A stretch of 64,000 nt of DNA from Bifidobacterium ramosum (GTDB lineage: Bacteria > Actinomycetota > Actinomycetes > Actinomycetales > Bifidobacteriaceae). The notes under the pieces were generated by a model, which did no database searches, was not told the origin of the DNA, and saw nothing but the letters and a program-made list of their open reading frames with translations. Below, one piece after another: positions 1 through 8,333 of this stretch. The translations under genes and the position numbers were made by a program. The stretch lies in contig NZ_WBSM01000005.1 in NCBI RefSeq assembly GCF_009299505.1, forward strand, positions 143,155-207,154. The letters are read 5' to 3'. Numbering within the stretch: the stretch's first letter is position 1; each line of letters opens with the position of its first letter.

Positions 1-118
1 TAAGTTATTCGGCGCAACTGTGCGCCGCCCTCACCAGACAAGAATACCCGCCCGTTGCGTAAAACGCGTGTTACCCCACGCGCAAAATGTGACATAGATC
101 GTGTAACTTCCTCCTCGC

Positions 119-188
119 CCTTCCCCCTCAACGGACATACAGCCGTTTTCATCGTTGGAATCGGCTGTATGTCCGTTGAGGGGGAAGG
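119..188. repeat. Family A palindrome, copy 1 (extended arms)
   Basis: Inverted repeat with 27-nt perfect arms (119-145 and 162-188). The family core ACGGACATACAGCCG is extended by ten symmetric bases unique to this site (CCTTCCCCCT paired with AGGGGGAAGG). It lies beyond the terminator of the first NlpC/P60 gene. Nothing else is recognisable in bases 1-245 apart from a short GGCGCA/TGCGCC hairpin at the very start. Confidence 0.9.
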
Positions 189-245
189 TGTGAGGAAAGG
201 TGAGAGAGCGCAGAGGTAAGGGCGAAGAGGTATCGACGCACAAAC

Positions 246-279
246 AAAAAGCAGCACCCCGGGTGAGGGTGCTGCTTTT
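246..279 (-). terminator. Rho-independent terminator of the first NlpC/P60 gene
   Basis: On the minus strand the stem AAGCAGCACCC / GGGTGCTGCTT is followed by a T run. It starts 23 bases after the stop codon of the gene at 302-1135. Confidence 0.85.
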
Positions 280-301
280 ATCAGTCAAGCGTTCGACATG
301 C

Positions 302-1135
302 TCAGAGAACGCGACGGATGGAGTATCCGCTGGCGAACGTGGTGACGTTCACCGTGGTGATCTGCGTGCCGTCGGCGGGGTTCAGCGCATTGATGATCAG
401 ACCGCCGCCGAGATAGATGGCCGCGTGGCTGCCGTTGGCGAGGATGTCACCCGGCTTGGCGTCGGCGAGACTGGCGACCGCGGTGCCGACCGTCGCCTGC
501 GCGCCGGACGTACGCGGCAGGCTGATGCCGAAGTGCGCGAACACATACTGCACGAAACCTGAGCAATCCCAGCCACTCGGCGTATTGCCGCCGGCGGCGT
601 ACGGATAACCGACGAACTGCGACGCGTACGCCGCCAGCGCGCTGGCGGCGGCACTGGCCGCAGAGGACGAAGACGACGAGGAATCGGCGGTCGAAGACGA
701 CGCATCCGAAGACGAGGACGACGTCGAATCGATCGACTCACGGGCCTGCGAACGGCTCGCCGCAGCAGCCTCGGCCTGAGCCTGGGCGGCGGCCGCAGCC
801 TCCTTCTCGGCCTTCGCCTGAGCTTCCGCTTCGGCCTTCGCCTGGGCCTCGGCATCCTTCTCAGCCTGAGACTTGGTCTTCGGAACATCAAGGTTGCCGA
901 TGTCACCCCAGTCGTCGCCCTTGGCAACGGAGGTGGACGTGGATTCGGCGAGCAGATCACGCTTCACCGTCTGAACCTTGGGGAACGAGCGGGACGAGGT
1001 GACCACGGCGTTAGAGGCAGCGTCGGCTGCCTGCGCGGACGGCACCACCGCGAACAACATGCAGCCGGAAGCAATGACGGCTGTAATCACTGAACTGATA
1101 CGCTTAACACTCATCGAGACACTACCGTAATACAT
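302..1135 (-). CDS. Secreted NlpC/P60 cell-wall peptidase
   Basis: A predicted exported peptidoglycan endopeptidase of 277 aa. The N terminus has a signal peptide ending near AQA. The middle is an Ala/Glu/Lys-rich, probably coiled-coil stretch followed by a Ser-rich linker. The last ~110 residues form an NlpC/P60 domain with the catalytic Cys in WDCSGFV, the His in NGSHAAIYLG and a later polar residue (INALNP). This family cleaves peptide stems of peptidoglycan and helps daughter-cell separation. Its N-terminal half closely resembles the neighbour at 1816-2673 (both contain LDVPKTKSQA), so the two are tandem paralogues. No strong Shine-Dalgarno is visible; the Met eight residues in (base 1114) is an equally good start and puts the signal peptide first. 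It has its own terminator. Confidence 0.9.
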   Translation of the reverse strand: MYYGSVSMSVKRISSVITAVIASGCMLFAVVPSAQAADAASNAVVTSSRSFPKVQTVKRDLLAESTSTSVAKGDDWGDIGNLDVPKTKSQAEKDAEAQAKAEAEAQAKAEKEAAAAAQAQAEAAAASRSQARESIDSTSSSSSDASSSTADSSSSSSSAASAAASALAAYASQFVGYPYAAGGNTPSGWDCSGFVQYVFAHFGISLPRTSGAQATVGTAVASLADAKPGDILANGSHAAIYLGGGLIINALNPADGTQITTVNVTTFASGYSIRRVL

Positions 1136-1203
1136 GGTGCGGTCATGGCGCTGATTTCTTACTCAGCGCGCACATTTTCCTTCCGCTCTCTCCACCTCTC
1201 CCC

Positions 1204-1251
1204 AACGGACATACAGCCGATTCAGACACCGGAATCGGCTGTATGTCCGTT
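1204..1251. repeat. Family A palindrome, copy 2
   Basis: Inverted repeat with family A arms in the 680-bp gap between the two NlpC/P60 genes. The gap holds four copies and a polypurine tract and no gene I can support. Confidence 0.88.
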
Positions 1252-1332
1252 AGGGATGGGAGCGGCACAGGAGGGAAGATAGAGGATACCGACATCACCA
1301 CCGGCCCCATCATCTCCAGCACGTACTCTTCC

Positions 1333-1380
1333 TACGGACATACAGCCGATTCGAGTAGGCAAATCGGCTGTATGTCCGTT
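1333..1380. repeat. Family A palindrome, copy 3
   Basis: Family A arms around a short loop. The left edge is TACGG instead of AACGG, so pairing stops one base earlier than usual. Confidence 0.87.
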
Positions 1381-1468
1381 GAGGGGTGGGGACGATATGA
1401 CGAGTGAGCACAGTGGCAAGGAGCAGCCCGATCTCACCCGCACGCCCGACCTCACCCGCACATACCCC

Positions 1469-1520
1469 TTAACGGACATACAGCCGATTCGGGTAGGCAA
1501 AACGGCTGTATGTCCGTTAA
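1469..1520. repeat. Family A palindrome, copy 4
   Basis: Family A arms with symmetric TTAACGG / CCGTTAA edges. Pairing continues outward with one mismatch. Confidence 0.88.
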
Positions 1521-1586
1521 GAGGTGAGCACGATATGACAAGTGAGAGCCGGCAAAGAACCGCCCTGCTTCACCCGCATATACTTC

Positions 1587-1634
1587 AACGGACATACAGC
1601 CGATTTGGATGGGCGAATCGGCTGTATGTCCGTT
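1587..1634. repeat. Family A palindrome, copy 5
   Basis: Family A arms. It is the last of four copies spaced roughly 115-140 bp apart between the NlpC/P60 paralogues. Confidence 0.88.
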
Positions 1635-1718
1635 GGGCGAGGGAACTCCAGAAGAGCCGGAAACACCGGAGGGGGGAGGAAGCCGGAAGAACGTGGGCGT
1701 CAGAAGAAGGGCGATGCC

Positions 1719-1807
1719 GGAAGAGGGAAGAAGAAGAAAGAAGAAGAAAGAAAGACAAGAAGAGAAGGAAGGAAGACAAGAAGACGGACGAGGGAAGAAC
1801 GGAAGGA
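1719..1807. other. Polypurine tract downstream of an NlpC/P60 gene
   Basis: About 90 bases of almost only A and G on the plus strand, ending just before the stop codon of the minus-strand gene at 1816-2673. The transcript 3' end would therefore be pyrimidine-rich. Open frames across it have extreme Lys/Glu/Arg composition and no family resemblance, so I do not call a gene. Confidence 0.7.
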
Positions 1808-1815
1808 CCAACGCG

Positions 1816-2673
1816 TCAGAAGACGCGGATGATAAGGTCGGGGTTCAGGGTGCCGGCCAGCGCGACGGTGGAGCCGTTCCAGCCGCCGTGGATGGCTTGT
1901 CCGTCGCCGACGTATAGCGCGATGTGATCCCAGTGTGCACCGCCGTTCCAGCCGCCGGTGTAGCGGTAGATCAGCAAATCACCCGGCTTGGCCTCGGCAA
2001 GGCTGGAGACCTGCGTGCCGAGCGCGGCATACTGCTCGGGATAACCGTGGAAGTTGATGCCGCCGGCCGCGAGCGCCGCGCTGACGAGTGCGGTGCAGTC
2101 CATGCTCTGGCCGAGCAGCGAGTACGCCTTGGCGATGGCCGCGCCCGCGGAGCCGGATACGGTCGCCGATGATGTTCCGGCGGCGGTGCCGCTCGTTCCG
2201 GCAGATGACGAGGACGACGAGGACGTGGACGACGAAGTCGTATCGTCACCGGACATCGTGGTGCGCTGGTTGCTGCGGCTTGCGGCCTGCGACTGTGCCT
2301 CGAGCGCCGCCGCGGCTTCCGCTTCGGCCTTGGCGCGCGCCTCTTCCTCGGCTTTTGCCTTGGCCTTGGCGCGTTCGGCCTCCTGCTGCGCCTGTGATTT
2401 GGTTTTCGGCACGTCCAACGCGTCGATGTCGCCCCATTCGGCTTCATCCTCGACGTCGGTGGAGGTGTGTTCGGTGGTCAGATCCTGACGCGCCGCGGTG
2501 GAGAATGACGGGAACGAGCGCGACGACGTGACCGCCGTGGCCGTGCTCTCGGTGCCGTTGATGTCCGCATGGGCGGACGGCACGGCGAAGGTGCAGACGA
2601 CTGTCATCGCAGCGACGGTCGTGATCATGGACGCGATCGTACTCTTCGAGCTCATAGTGCCGGACTGTAGCAT
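1816..2673 (-). CDS. Secreted NlpC/P60-like cell-wall hydrolase
   Basis: A predicted exported peptidoglycan hydrolase of 285 aa. It has a signal peptide ending near AHA, an Ala/Glu/Lys-rich helical segment, a Ser/Thr linker and a C-terminal NlpC/P60-type domain. The likely nucleophile is the Cys in SMDCTALV and the His lies in HWDHIALYVG. The first ~100 residues match the paralogue at 302-1135 in order and motif (SFP..., WGDI, LDVPKTKSQA), but the catalytic domains have diverged, which suggests different bond or substrate preference. Start uncertain: the Met six codons in (base 2655) is also possible, and neither has a clear ribosome binding site. The 270 bases upstream contain no recognisable element. 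Confidence 0.88.
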   Translation of the reverse strand: MLQSGTMSSKSTIASMITTVAAMTVVCTFAVPSAHADINGTESTATAVTSSRSFPSFSTAARQDLTTEHTSTDVEDEAEWGDIDALDVPKTKSQAQQEAERAKAKAKAEEEARAKAEAEAAAALEAQSQAASRSNQRTTMSGDDTTSSSTSSSSSSSAGTSGTAAGTSSATVSGSAGAAIAKAYSLLGQSMDCTALVSAALAAGGINFHGYPEQYAALGTQVSSLAEAKPGDLLIYRYTGGWNGGAHWDHIALYVGDGQAIHGGWNGSTVALAGTLNPDLIIRVF

Positions 2674-2947
2674 GACGCGATCATCAGAAAACGACCATCA
2701 TACGTCGTCGGACACTGCGATACAGTGCGACACGCCGAACGACACGCCGGATCAATCGCACGCAATCGAACATCACCGATCACGACCGTTCATCAGCCAC
2801 ATCGGGAACGTAGTAACGTAGTACAGGATACGATACGCAGCTACACGCAACGCAACACGATCACGATCAGACGCATCCCACAACGATCAGTAGTCAGCAT
2901 CGATCACCGACGATCGTCACGACTCGCGACTCGCGGCAAACAGTCGA

Positions 2948-3922
2948 TCAGTAGTGAATGAACGACAGATCGGCGGCGTCCGTAGCGCTGATCGTGCGCG
3001 TCGAGATCACGCCGAGCCCCTTGACGTTGGACTCGGAGATCTCGATGGAACCGTCCTTGTTGATCTTCTCGACGACCGCGACGTGGCCATAGTACGCGTC
3101 CGCGCCCATCTGGCCGGGCAGGAACGAAACGAGGTCACCGACGTGGCGCGGCGTCGAATCCACCCAGTAGCCCATCGTGCTGGCGGACGAGGCCCACGAG
3201 CCGCCGTTGCCGAAGTACGAGCCGACCGGCAGGCCGAGCTCGGTGCGGCGCTCGTACGCGTACCACGTGCACTGGCCCCACGGATAGGTGTTGCCGCTGT
3301 CGCCGCTCGCGTGGTTCGGGTCGAAGCCGGCAGGCAGCTGGTCGACGTCGCGTTCCAGCAGCACGGCGACCACGGAATTGTTGGCAAGCGAGCGCGACAT
3401 GCTCTTCACATCGAGCGCGGAGCTGTCGCTGGATGCCTGCCAGTCGCCTTCATTGGAGGTCTGCTGGCTCTTGCCGTCGGACGACACGGTGGTGTTGGCG
3501 ATCTCATCGAGCGGCGTACGGCTGTCGGAACGGGATGCGGTGACGGAGGTGACGCGCTTGAGCTGCGTCGTGGTGGTGGCCTCGTCGGCCAGCAGCGACG
3601 CGGTGTCGTCGGGATTGGCGAACGCGATGGCGCTGGCGGTGGCACCCACGAGCGCGGCCAGCGAGGCGGAAGTCATAAAAGTGGAGCGGCGTTCCGCGGC
3701 GCGGGCGGCCTCGCGCAGGGCGCGACGGGTCTGCGGGGCGACTTCGTTGAGCTTGGCGGCCAACGCGTCGTCGATGCCGAGAATGGCGCCGTTGTTGCTG
3801 ACGAGCTGGGCCACGCGCACGCTACGCGCGGTGTGCGATCCTCGGCCGGAGGAGAACAGCATCTTCGACAGCTGGATACGCTGCGCCGATGCCTTGGCTG
3901 CCTTGTGGGCTCCATGCCTCAT
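2948..3922 (-). CDS. Secreted or anchored CHAP-domain amidase/endopeptidase
   Basis: A 324-aa protein with a C-terminal CHAP domain: the catalytic Cys is in YPWGQCTWYA, the His in YYGHVAVVEK, and ISESN follows. CHAP domains cleave peptidoglycan as amidases or endopeptidases. The N terminus has ~75 charged residues before a hydrophobic stretch (about residues 83-102), so it is either an unusually long signal sequence or a type II membrane anchor. The chosen ATG has AAGGAG eight bases upstream; the ORF extends eight codons further without a ribosome site. It is the third cell-wall hydrolase in a row and is divergent from serC. Confidence 0.88.
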   Translation of the reverse strand: MRHGAHKAAKASAQRIQLSKMLFSSGRGSHTARSVRVAQLVSNNGAILGIDDALAAKLNEVAPQTRRALREAARAAERRSTFMTSASLAALVGATASAIAFANPDDTASLLADEATTTTQLKRVTSVTASRSDSRTPLDEIANTTVSSDGKSQQTSNEGDWQASSDSSALDVKSMSRSLANNSVVAVLLERDVDQLPAGFDPNHASGDSGNTYPWGQCTWYAYERRTELGLPVGSYFGNGGSWASSASTMGYWVDSTPRHVGDLVSFLPGQMGADAYYGHVAVVEKINKDGSIEISESNVKGLGVISTRTISATDAADLSFIHY

Positions 3923-4178
3923 ACATTCACTCCTTGCCGATTTCAAACCGTGACTGGTTCCATGACCGATGATATGAACACCACGCCATTGTCACAAAAC
4001 CGCACCTTACAACGTGGCACGGTCATTCGTTCGCGCATACCGTTATATAGCGCACGCATCGCGCGCAGTATCGCGCGGCGTACACGGTTGCGCACGGCGT
4101 GTTTCTCAAAGCGGTACGATATTCCGCACACCGGACACCGCCGCACACGCCATCCGAACATGCCGTTACGCTGGGGCC

Positions 4179-5327
4179 ATGGCCAATACTATTGTTATCC
4201 CCTCGTCCATGCTGCCCGAAGACGGTCGTTTCGGCTCCGGCCCAAGCAAGATCCGCATCGAACAGGTGCATGCGCTCGACGCCGGCGCGAAGACGCTGCT
4301 GGGCACCTCGCACCGCCAGGCGCCGGTACGCCAGCTGGTCGCATCGATCCGCGAGGGCCTGTCCGACTTCTTTCATGCCCCCGAAGGCTATGAGATCGCA
4401 CTCGGCAACGGCGGCGCCAGCGCGTTCTGGGACATGGCCTGCGCCTCGCTGATCGCCCGCCGCGCCGCGTTCGGCACGTATGGTTCGTTCAGCGCGAAAT
4501 TCGCCAAGTCGGCGGCTTCGGCGCCGTTCCTCGAGGCCCCGGTGCGTTACGACGGCGAGCCGGGCACCTATCGACTGCCCGAATACACCGAGGACGTGGA
4601 CGCCTACTGCTGGGCGCACAACGAGACCTCCACCGGCGTGGCCGCCCCCGTGCGTCGCGTCGCCGGCAGCGTCGAACAGGACGCGATCACGCTGATCGAC
4701 GGCACGTCGGCGGCCGGCGCACTGCCCGTGGATGTCAGCCAGACCGACGCCTACTACTTCTCGCCGCAGAAGGCGTTCGGCTCGGACGGCGGCCTGTGGA
4801 TCGCCGTGCTCTCCCCCGCCGCGATCGAGCGTGCCGCCAGCGTCGAGCACAGCGCCACGCTCGACGGCGCACGCCGTTGGGTGCCGCCGTTCCTGTCGCT
4901 GACCACCGCGATCGAAAACTCGCGTAAGGACCAGACGCTGAACACGCCGTCCGTGGCGACGCTGATCATGCTCGAGAATCAGGTGCGTTGGCTGAACGAC
5001 AACGGCGGCATGGACTGGGCGACCGCACGCTGCGCCAAGTCGGCGTCGATCATTTACGACTGGGCCGAACGTTCCGAGTACGCGCGACCGTTCGTCGCCG
5101 ACCCGGACGCGCGGTCGCATGCGGTCGTCACCATCGACCTCGACGATGCGGTGAGCGCGAACCAGGTGGTCGCCGTGCTGCGCGACAACGGCATCGTGGA
5201 TACGTCCGGATATCGCAAGCTCGGCCGCAACCAGCTGCGCATCGGCGTGTTCCCGTCCGTCGAACCGTCCGACGTGGCCGCGCTGACCGCGTGCGTCGAC
5301 TACGTTGTCGAGCGTCTGGCCGACTGA
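4179..5327 (+). CDS. serC: Phosphoserine aminotransferase
   Basis: Converts 3-phosphohydroxypyruvate and glutamate to O-phosphoserine in serine synthesis; related activity serves pyridoxal phosphate synthesis. The 382-aa protein is a class V PLP aminotransferase of the actinobacterial SerC type. FGSGPSK stands near the start, and the PLP lysine is K198 in YYFSPQKAFGSDGG. The start is taken at MANTIVIPSS. TACGCT lies 6 bases before this ATG, a -10-like hexamer that suggests a leaderless mRNA. The open frame extends 55 codons upstream but has no ribosome site or conservation. Confidence 0.95.
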   Translation: MANTIVIPSSMLPEDGRFGSGPSKIRIEQVHALDAGAKTLLGTSHRQAPVRQLVASIREGLSDFFHAPEGYEIALGNGGASAFWDMACASLIARRAAFGTYGSFSAKFAKSAASAPFLEAPVRYDGEPGTYRLPEYTEDVDAYCWAHNETSTGVAAPVRRVAGSVEQDAITLIDGTSAAGALPVDVSQTDAYYFSPQKAFGSDGGLWIAVLSPAAIERAASVEHSATLDGARRWVPPFLSLTTAIENSRKDQTLNTPSVATLIMLENQVRWLNDNGGMDWATARCAKSASIIYDWAERSEYARPFVADPDARSHAVVTIDLDDAVSANQVVAVLRDNGIVDTSGYRKLGRNQLRIGVFPSVEPSDVAALTACVDYVVERLAD

Positions 5328-5433
5328 CTGGATGCCGATCACACGTCGGCCACACATCGGCCTGCAATCGCCCGATCGTCGCGTCCGAACGTCGACCGGG
5401 CGGAGGTAACGCCCTCGCGGTAAGGTGCTCACT

Positions 5434-5688
5434 ATGAAATTCGCCCCGATCATCAACCCGGACGCCTGCCGCCCGGGACCCAAGCCCGTGCGTGTCGATC
5501 TGCGGAAAACGTTCCTGATCGGCACGTCGATATGGTGCGTGGCATTGATCGCCAGCGCGATCCTGCTGTTTCTGGATTTCCCGGTGCTGCGGCTGCTGAT
5601 CGTGTGCGCGGCGGGCACGGTGATCGGCGTGATGATGCTGATCTGGGAGCATTTCGACCGTTGGGACTACCGCCGGCTGGGCGTATAG
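5434..5688 (+). CDS. DUF2530-type small membrane protein
   Basis: An 84-aa protein with two predicted membrane helices (FLIGTSIWCVALIASAILLF and the following LLIVCAAGTVIGVMMLIW) and the family-like ending WEHFDRWDYRRLG. It resembles actinobacterial DUF2530 proteins; the function is unknown. TAAGGT lies 7 bases before the ATG at 5434, consistent with leaderless expression; a GTG three codons upstream (5425) would sit inside that hexamer and is less likely. It lies 97 bp after serC on the same strand. Confidence 0.8.
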   Translation: MKFAPIINPDACRPGPKPVRVDLRKTFLIGTSIWCVALIASAILLFLDFPVLRLLIVCAAGTVIGVMMLIWEHFDRWDYRRLGV

Positions 5689-5748
5689 CGGACCGCCGCG
5701 GATGCACCGCGGATCAACGTTTGCGTTTGCGTTCGCCGGGAGGGCGGA

Positions 5749-7128
5749 TCACCGCGCCAGCGGCAGTTCCAGCGTGAACGTGCTGCCACTGCCGGGGCGG
5801 CTCCACACCGTCACGTTGCCGTGATGGGCAAGCGCCACATGCTTGACGATCGCCAAACCCAACCCCACGCCCTCGCGTGACCGTGCGGTCTGGTTGGCAC
5901 CGCGGTAGAACCGTTCGAAGATATGCGTCTGCTCGTCCTTGGGAATGCCGCCGCCCTGATCGATCACACGGATCAGCGTATGGTCGCCATCGTCGGACGG
6001 CGACGCGGCGACACGTACCGTACCGGACGCCGGGGAATACACGATCGCGTTGTCGATCAGCTTGGCCACAGCCGCCGTCAACTGTTCGCGATCACCATTG
6101 ACGACCAGCGGCCGATCGCAGTCGGTCACGACGCTCACGCCGAACTTGCACGCACGATCGCACGTCGCATCGCACGCGTCATGCAGTAGATCGGCGACGG
6201 ACAGCCGGTTCGCCGACGACGGCGCGACCGGCTCCTGCGCCTTGATCAGCAGCAGCAGATCGGACACCATACGATCCAGCCGGTCGCACGACGAGCGCAC
6301 CTGATGCGCGTTCCACGCGACCTGCTCGGCGTCCAGCGCATCGTTCGCCAGAGAATCGGACAGCTGCTCCAACGCCTTCGTCGGCTCAAGCAGCTGCTCG
6401 GACACGTTGGTAATGAACGCGTCGCGCATGCCGGCGAACCGGATCGGCTCGCTCACGTCGTCGATGAGCACGACGACGAACTCGCCGACGCGGCCGACCG
6501 TCACCTTCAGCCAGTTCGGCCGTTCCACGCCCTGCACCTTGACCGAGCCGCGCGTCGCCTCCGATACACCGCCGACCAGCAGTGCATCGGGATTGTCGAC
6601 CACCACCTCCGGCGCGGCCGTATGCGTGGTCAGATCGAACCGACGGCGGCCGCCGGACTCGCGCACCAGCTGGATCGCGGCGCGCACCTCGGCGTTCGCG
6701 ATCGTCTCGTCGTTGACGATGCCCAGCGTATAGGCCGACGGATGCGCGCGCACCACCTCGTCATGCCGGTTGACCACCACCGTGGCATCCGGCAGCATCG
6801 CCAGCAGGGAGGACGTCGTCTCGTCAAGGTCCTCGTCCGGCTCGTCGTCGTCATCGTCGTTCCGATCGCGCAGCGTACGCCACCAGTCGGCCAGCCGCCG
6901 CATCGGCGACCGGCGTACGTCACGCATCGGATGCGAAGCGTCGCCGCGCGCGCCGTCATGCGCGTCATCCTGCGTCTTCTTCGCGTCACTTGACACAAAA
7001 CGGTTGTCAAACAGCGGACGGATCAGGTCGTATATTCCAGACACCACCAACGCGACCACAGCCGCCCCCATGATGACGAACGGCACGAACACGATAATCG
7101 TCTGCATCTGTTGGGGCATGACGTCCAT
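5749..7128 (-). CDS. SenX3/PhoR-like sensor histidine kinase lacking the H-box histidine
   Basis: A 459-aa membrane sensor kinase divergent from phoU, which points to phosphate sensing. One membrane helix (residues 10-35) is followed by an acidic linker, a PAS-like region (about 105-225), a dimerisation/H-box helix pair (237-295) and an HATPase domain with N box LIDNAIVYSP (N360), G1 DQGGGIP (390-396) and G2 VGLGLAIV. The H-box reads NVSEQLLEP where the family normally has NVSHELKTP, so the phospho-acceptor position (244) is Glu. The DNA codon there is GAG. No response regulator lies next to it. GGAAGA precedes the ATG. The protein could act as a phosphatase, a pseudokinase or part of a heterodimer. 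Confidence 0.88.
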   Translation of the reverse strand: MDVMPQQMQTIIVFVPFVIMGAAVVALVVSGIYDLIRPLFDNRFVSSDAKKTQDDAHDGARGDASHPMRDVRRSPMRRLADWWRTLRDRNDDDDDEPDEDLDETTSSLLAMLPDATVVVNRHDEVVRAHPSAYTLGIVNDETIANAEVRAAIQLVRESGGRRRFDLTTHTAAPEVVVDNPDALLVGGVSEATRGSVKVQGVERPNWLKVTVGRVGEFVVVLIDDVSEPIRFAGMRDAFITNVSEQLLEPTKALEQLSDSLANDALDAEQVAWNAHQVRSSCDRLDRMVSDLLLLIKAQEPVAPSSANRLSVADLLHDACDATCDRACKFGVSVVTDCDRPLVVNGDREQLTAAVAKLIDNAIVYSPASGTVRVAASPSDDGDHTLIRVIDQGGGIPKDEQTHIFERFYRGANQTARSREGVGLGLAIVKHVALAHHGNVTVWSRPGSGSTFTLELPLAR

Positions 7129-7302
7129 TCTTCCATATCCGGGCGCAGGACGGCCGCGACATGCCGTGCAGATGAATAGACGGTGAACGATTTCATGAAC
7201 AGTGACTAAACGAACAGTGGCTTTTAGCTACGTTGTTGTGAAACGCCGGCACTGAATAATACACTGGTAAAGGTTGCAGAATACACCATGAAAGGGTAGA
7301 CA

Positions 7303-7983
7303 ATGCGCGTTATTTTTAATGAGGAGATGAAGGCGGTTGCCGACGATCTCGACCACATGGCGCAGGATGTGCGCAACGCGATCCGCAAGGCCGGCGACGC
7401 CCTGCTCAAGTCCGATGTCGAAGCCGCACAGGCGGTCATCGATGGCGATGCCGAAATCGACGCCCTCGAAGCCAGCGTCATCGATCAGTGCGTGAAGCTG
7501 CTGGCCAAGCAGACCCCGGTCGCCACCGATCTGCGCGTGGTCGTCTCCACGCTGCGTCTGGCCGCGACGTTCGAGCGCATGGGCGATCTCGCCCGTCACA
7601 TCGCCGAAACGGCACGCCGCTCTTACCCGGAGTCGCCGCTGCCGGACAACGCCAAGGAGCTGTTCTGCGAGATGCAGGCCTTCCTTGACGAGACTTCCGA
7701 CAACGTGGTGGCGATGCTCGCCGACCGCGACGCGAAGATCGCCGACCGCATCATCCGCAACGACGACAAGCTCGACGCGTTGCATCACAAGACCTTTGAG
7801 CTGGCGCTGTCGGAGAACTGGAACGGCAACAACCAGCAGCTCATCGACGTGGTGCTGCTCGGCCGCTTCATGGAGCGCATCGGTGACCACGCCGTGTCCG
7901 CCGCGCGCCGCGTGGTGTTCATCGTCTCCGGCTTCGATCCGAGCAAGGAGCCGACGCTCGACGAGGACGGCGCCGTCGACTGA
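7303..7983 (+). CDS. phoU: Phosphate signalling protein PhoU
   Basis: A 226-aa all-helical PhoU protein with the two tandem three-helix repeats and their acidic metal-binding signatures (ATFERMGDLARHIAE and GRFMERIGDHAVSAARR). In the family it links the Pst phosphate importer to the SenX3/PhoR kinase and represses the phosphate regulon. No pst genes are present in this window. It starts 174 bp from the divergent sensor kinase. AAAGGG stands before the ATG. A strong terminator follows. Confidence 0.95.
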   Translation: MRVIFNEEMKAVADDLDHMAQDVRNAIRKAGDALLKSDVEAAQAVIDGDAEIDALEASVIDQCVKLLAKQTPVATDLRVVVSTLRLAATFERMGDLARHIAETARRSYPESPLPDNAKELFCEMQAFLDETSDNVVAMLADRDAKIADRIIRNDDKLDALHHKTFELALSENWNGNNQQLIDVVLLGRFMERIGDHAVSAARRVVFIVSGFDPSKEPTLDEDGAVD

Positions 7984-8009
7984 TCCGACTGCCGACTGTG
8001 CATGCCGGT

Positions 8010-8041
8010 AAGGGGGACTTCCTAGGGAAGTTCCCCTTTTT
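8010..8041 (+). terminator. Terminator of phoU
   Basis: Stem AAGGGGGACTTCC / GGAAGTTCCCCTT (one G:T pair) followed by five T, 27 bases after the phoU stop codon. Confidence 0.9.
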
Positions 8042-8079
8042 GTTGCCTTGACTGCCGTTCTGGCTGTATGAATCGTCAC

Positions 8080-8186
8080 TCTGTGCGCGCAATCATGACG
8101 TCGGCGCGCACGGAGTGATGATTCGGGTACGTAAATCGTCACTGAGTGCGCGCACGCTTGGTGATTGCGCGCACTGGGTGATGGTT
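8080..8186. repeat. Family D palindromes (two hairpins)
   Basis: Two successive inverted repeats share the core CACTSNGTGCGCGC. The first pairs 8080-8100 with 8104-8124, the second pairs about 8134-8152 with 8166-8184. Arms differ at a few positions. They sit in the convergent gap between phoU and gpmA. Confidence 0.75.
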
Positions 8187-8191
8187 CCGCA

Positions 8192-8226
8192 CGATTCATG
8201 ATGATTCATGATGATTCATGACGATT
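8192..8226. repeat. 10-bp direct tandem repeat
   Basis: GATTCATGAT repeated three times, with a degenerate fourth unit, directly after the family D hairpins. Confidence 0.75.
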
Positions 8227-8278
8227 GCGTGGTGTCAGCGCCGCGCTCGGCGGATCGGATGATCGATACCTACCTACG

Positions 8279-8305
8279 AAAAAAGCCTCCCTTGCGGGAG
8301 GCTTT
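8279..8305 (-). terminator. Terminator of gpmA
   Basis: On the minus strand, AAAGCCTCCC / GGGAGGCTTT with loop GCAA, then six T. It lies 29 bases after the gpmA stop. Confidence 0.9.
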
Positions 8306-8333
8306 GCTATCGATGAACCGATATCGGATCAGA

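Noticed and set aside
1379..1927. Short open frames across the palindromes and the polypurine tract
   Set aside because: They translate the repeats into recurring YSRF/GCMSV-like strings, differ by frame, and have no ribosome site or family.
8192..8226. Replication origin or DnaA-box cluster
   Set aside because: The repeat is GATTCATGAT, not a DnaA box, and no dnaA or gyrase gene is near.
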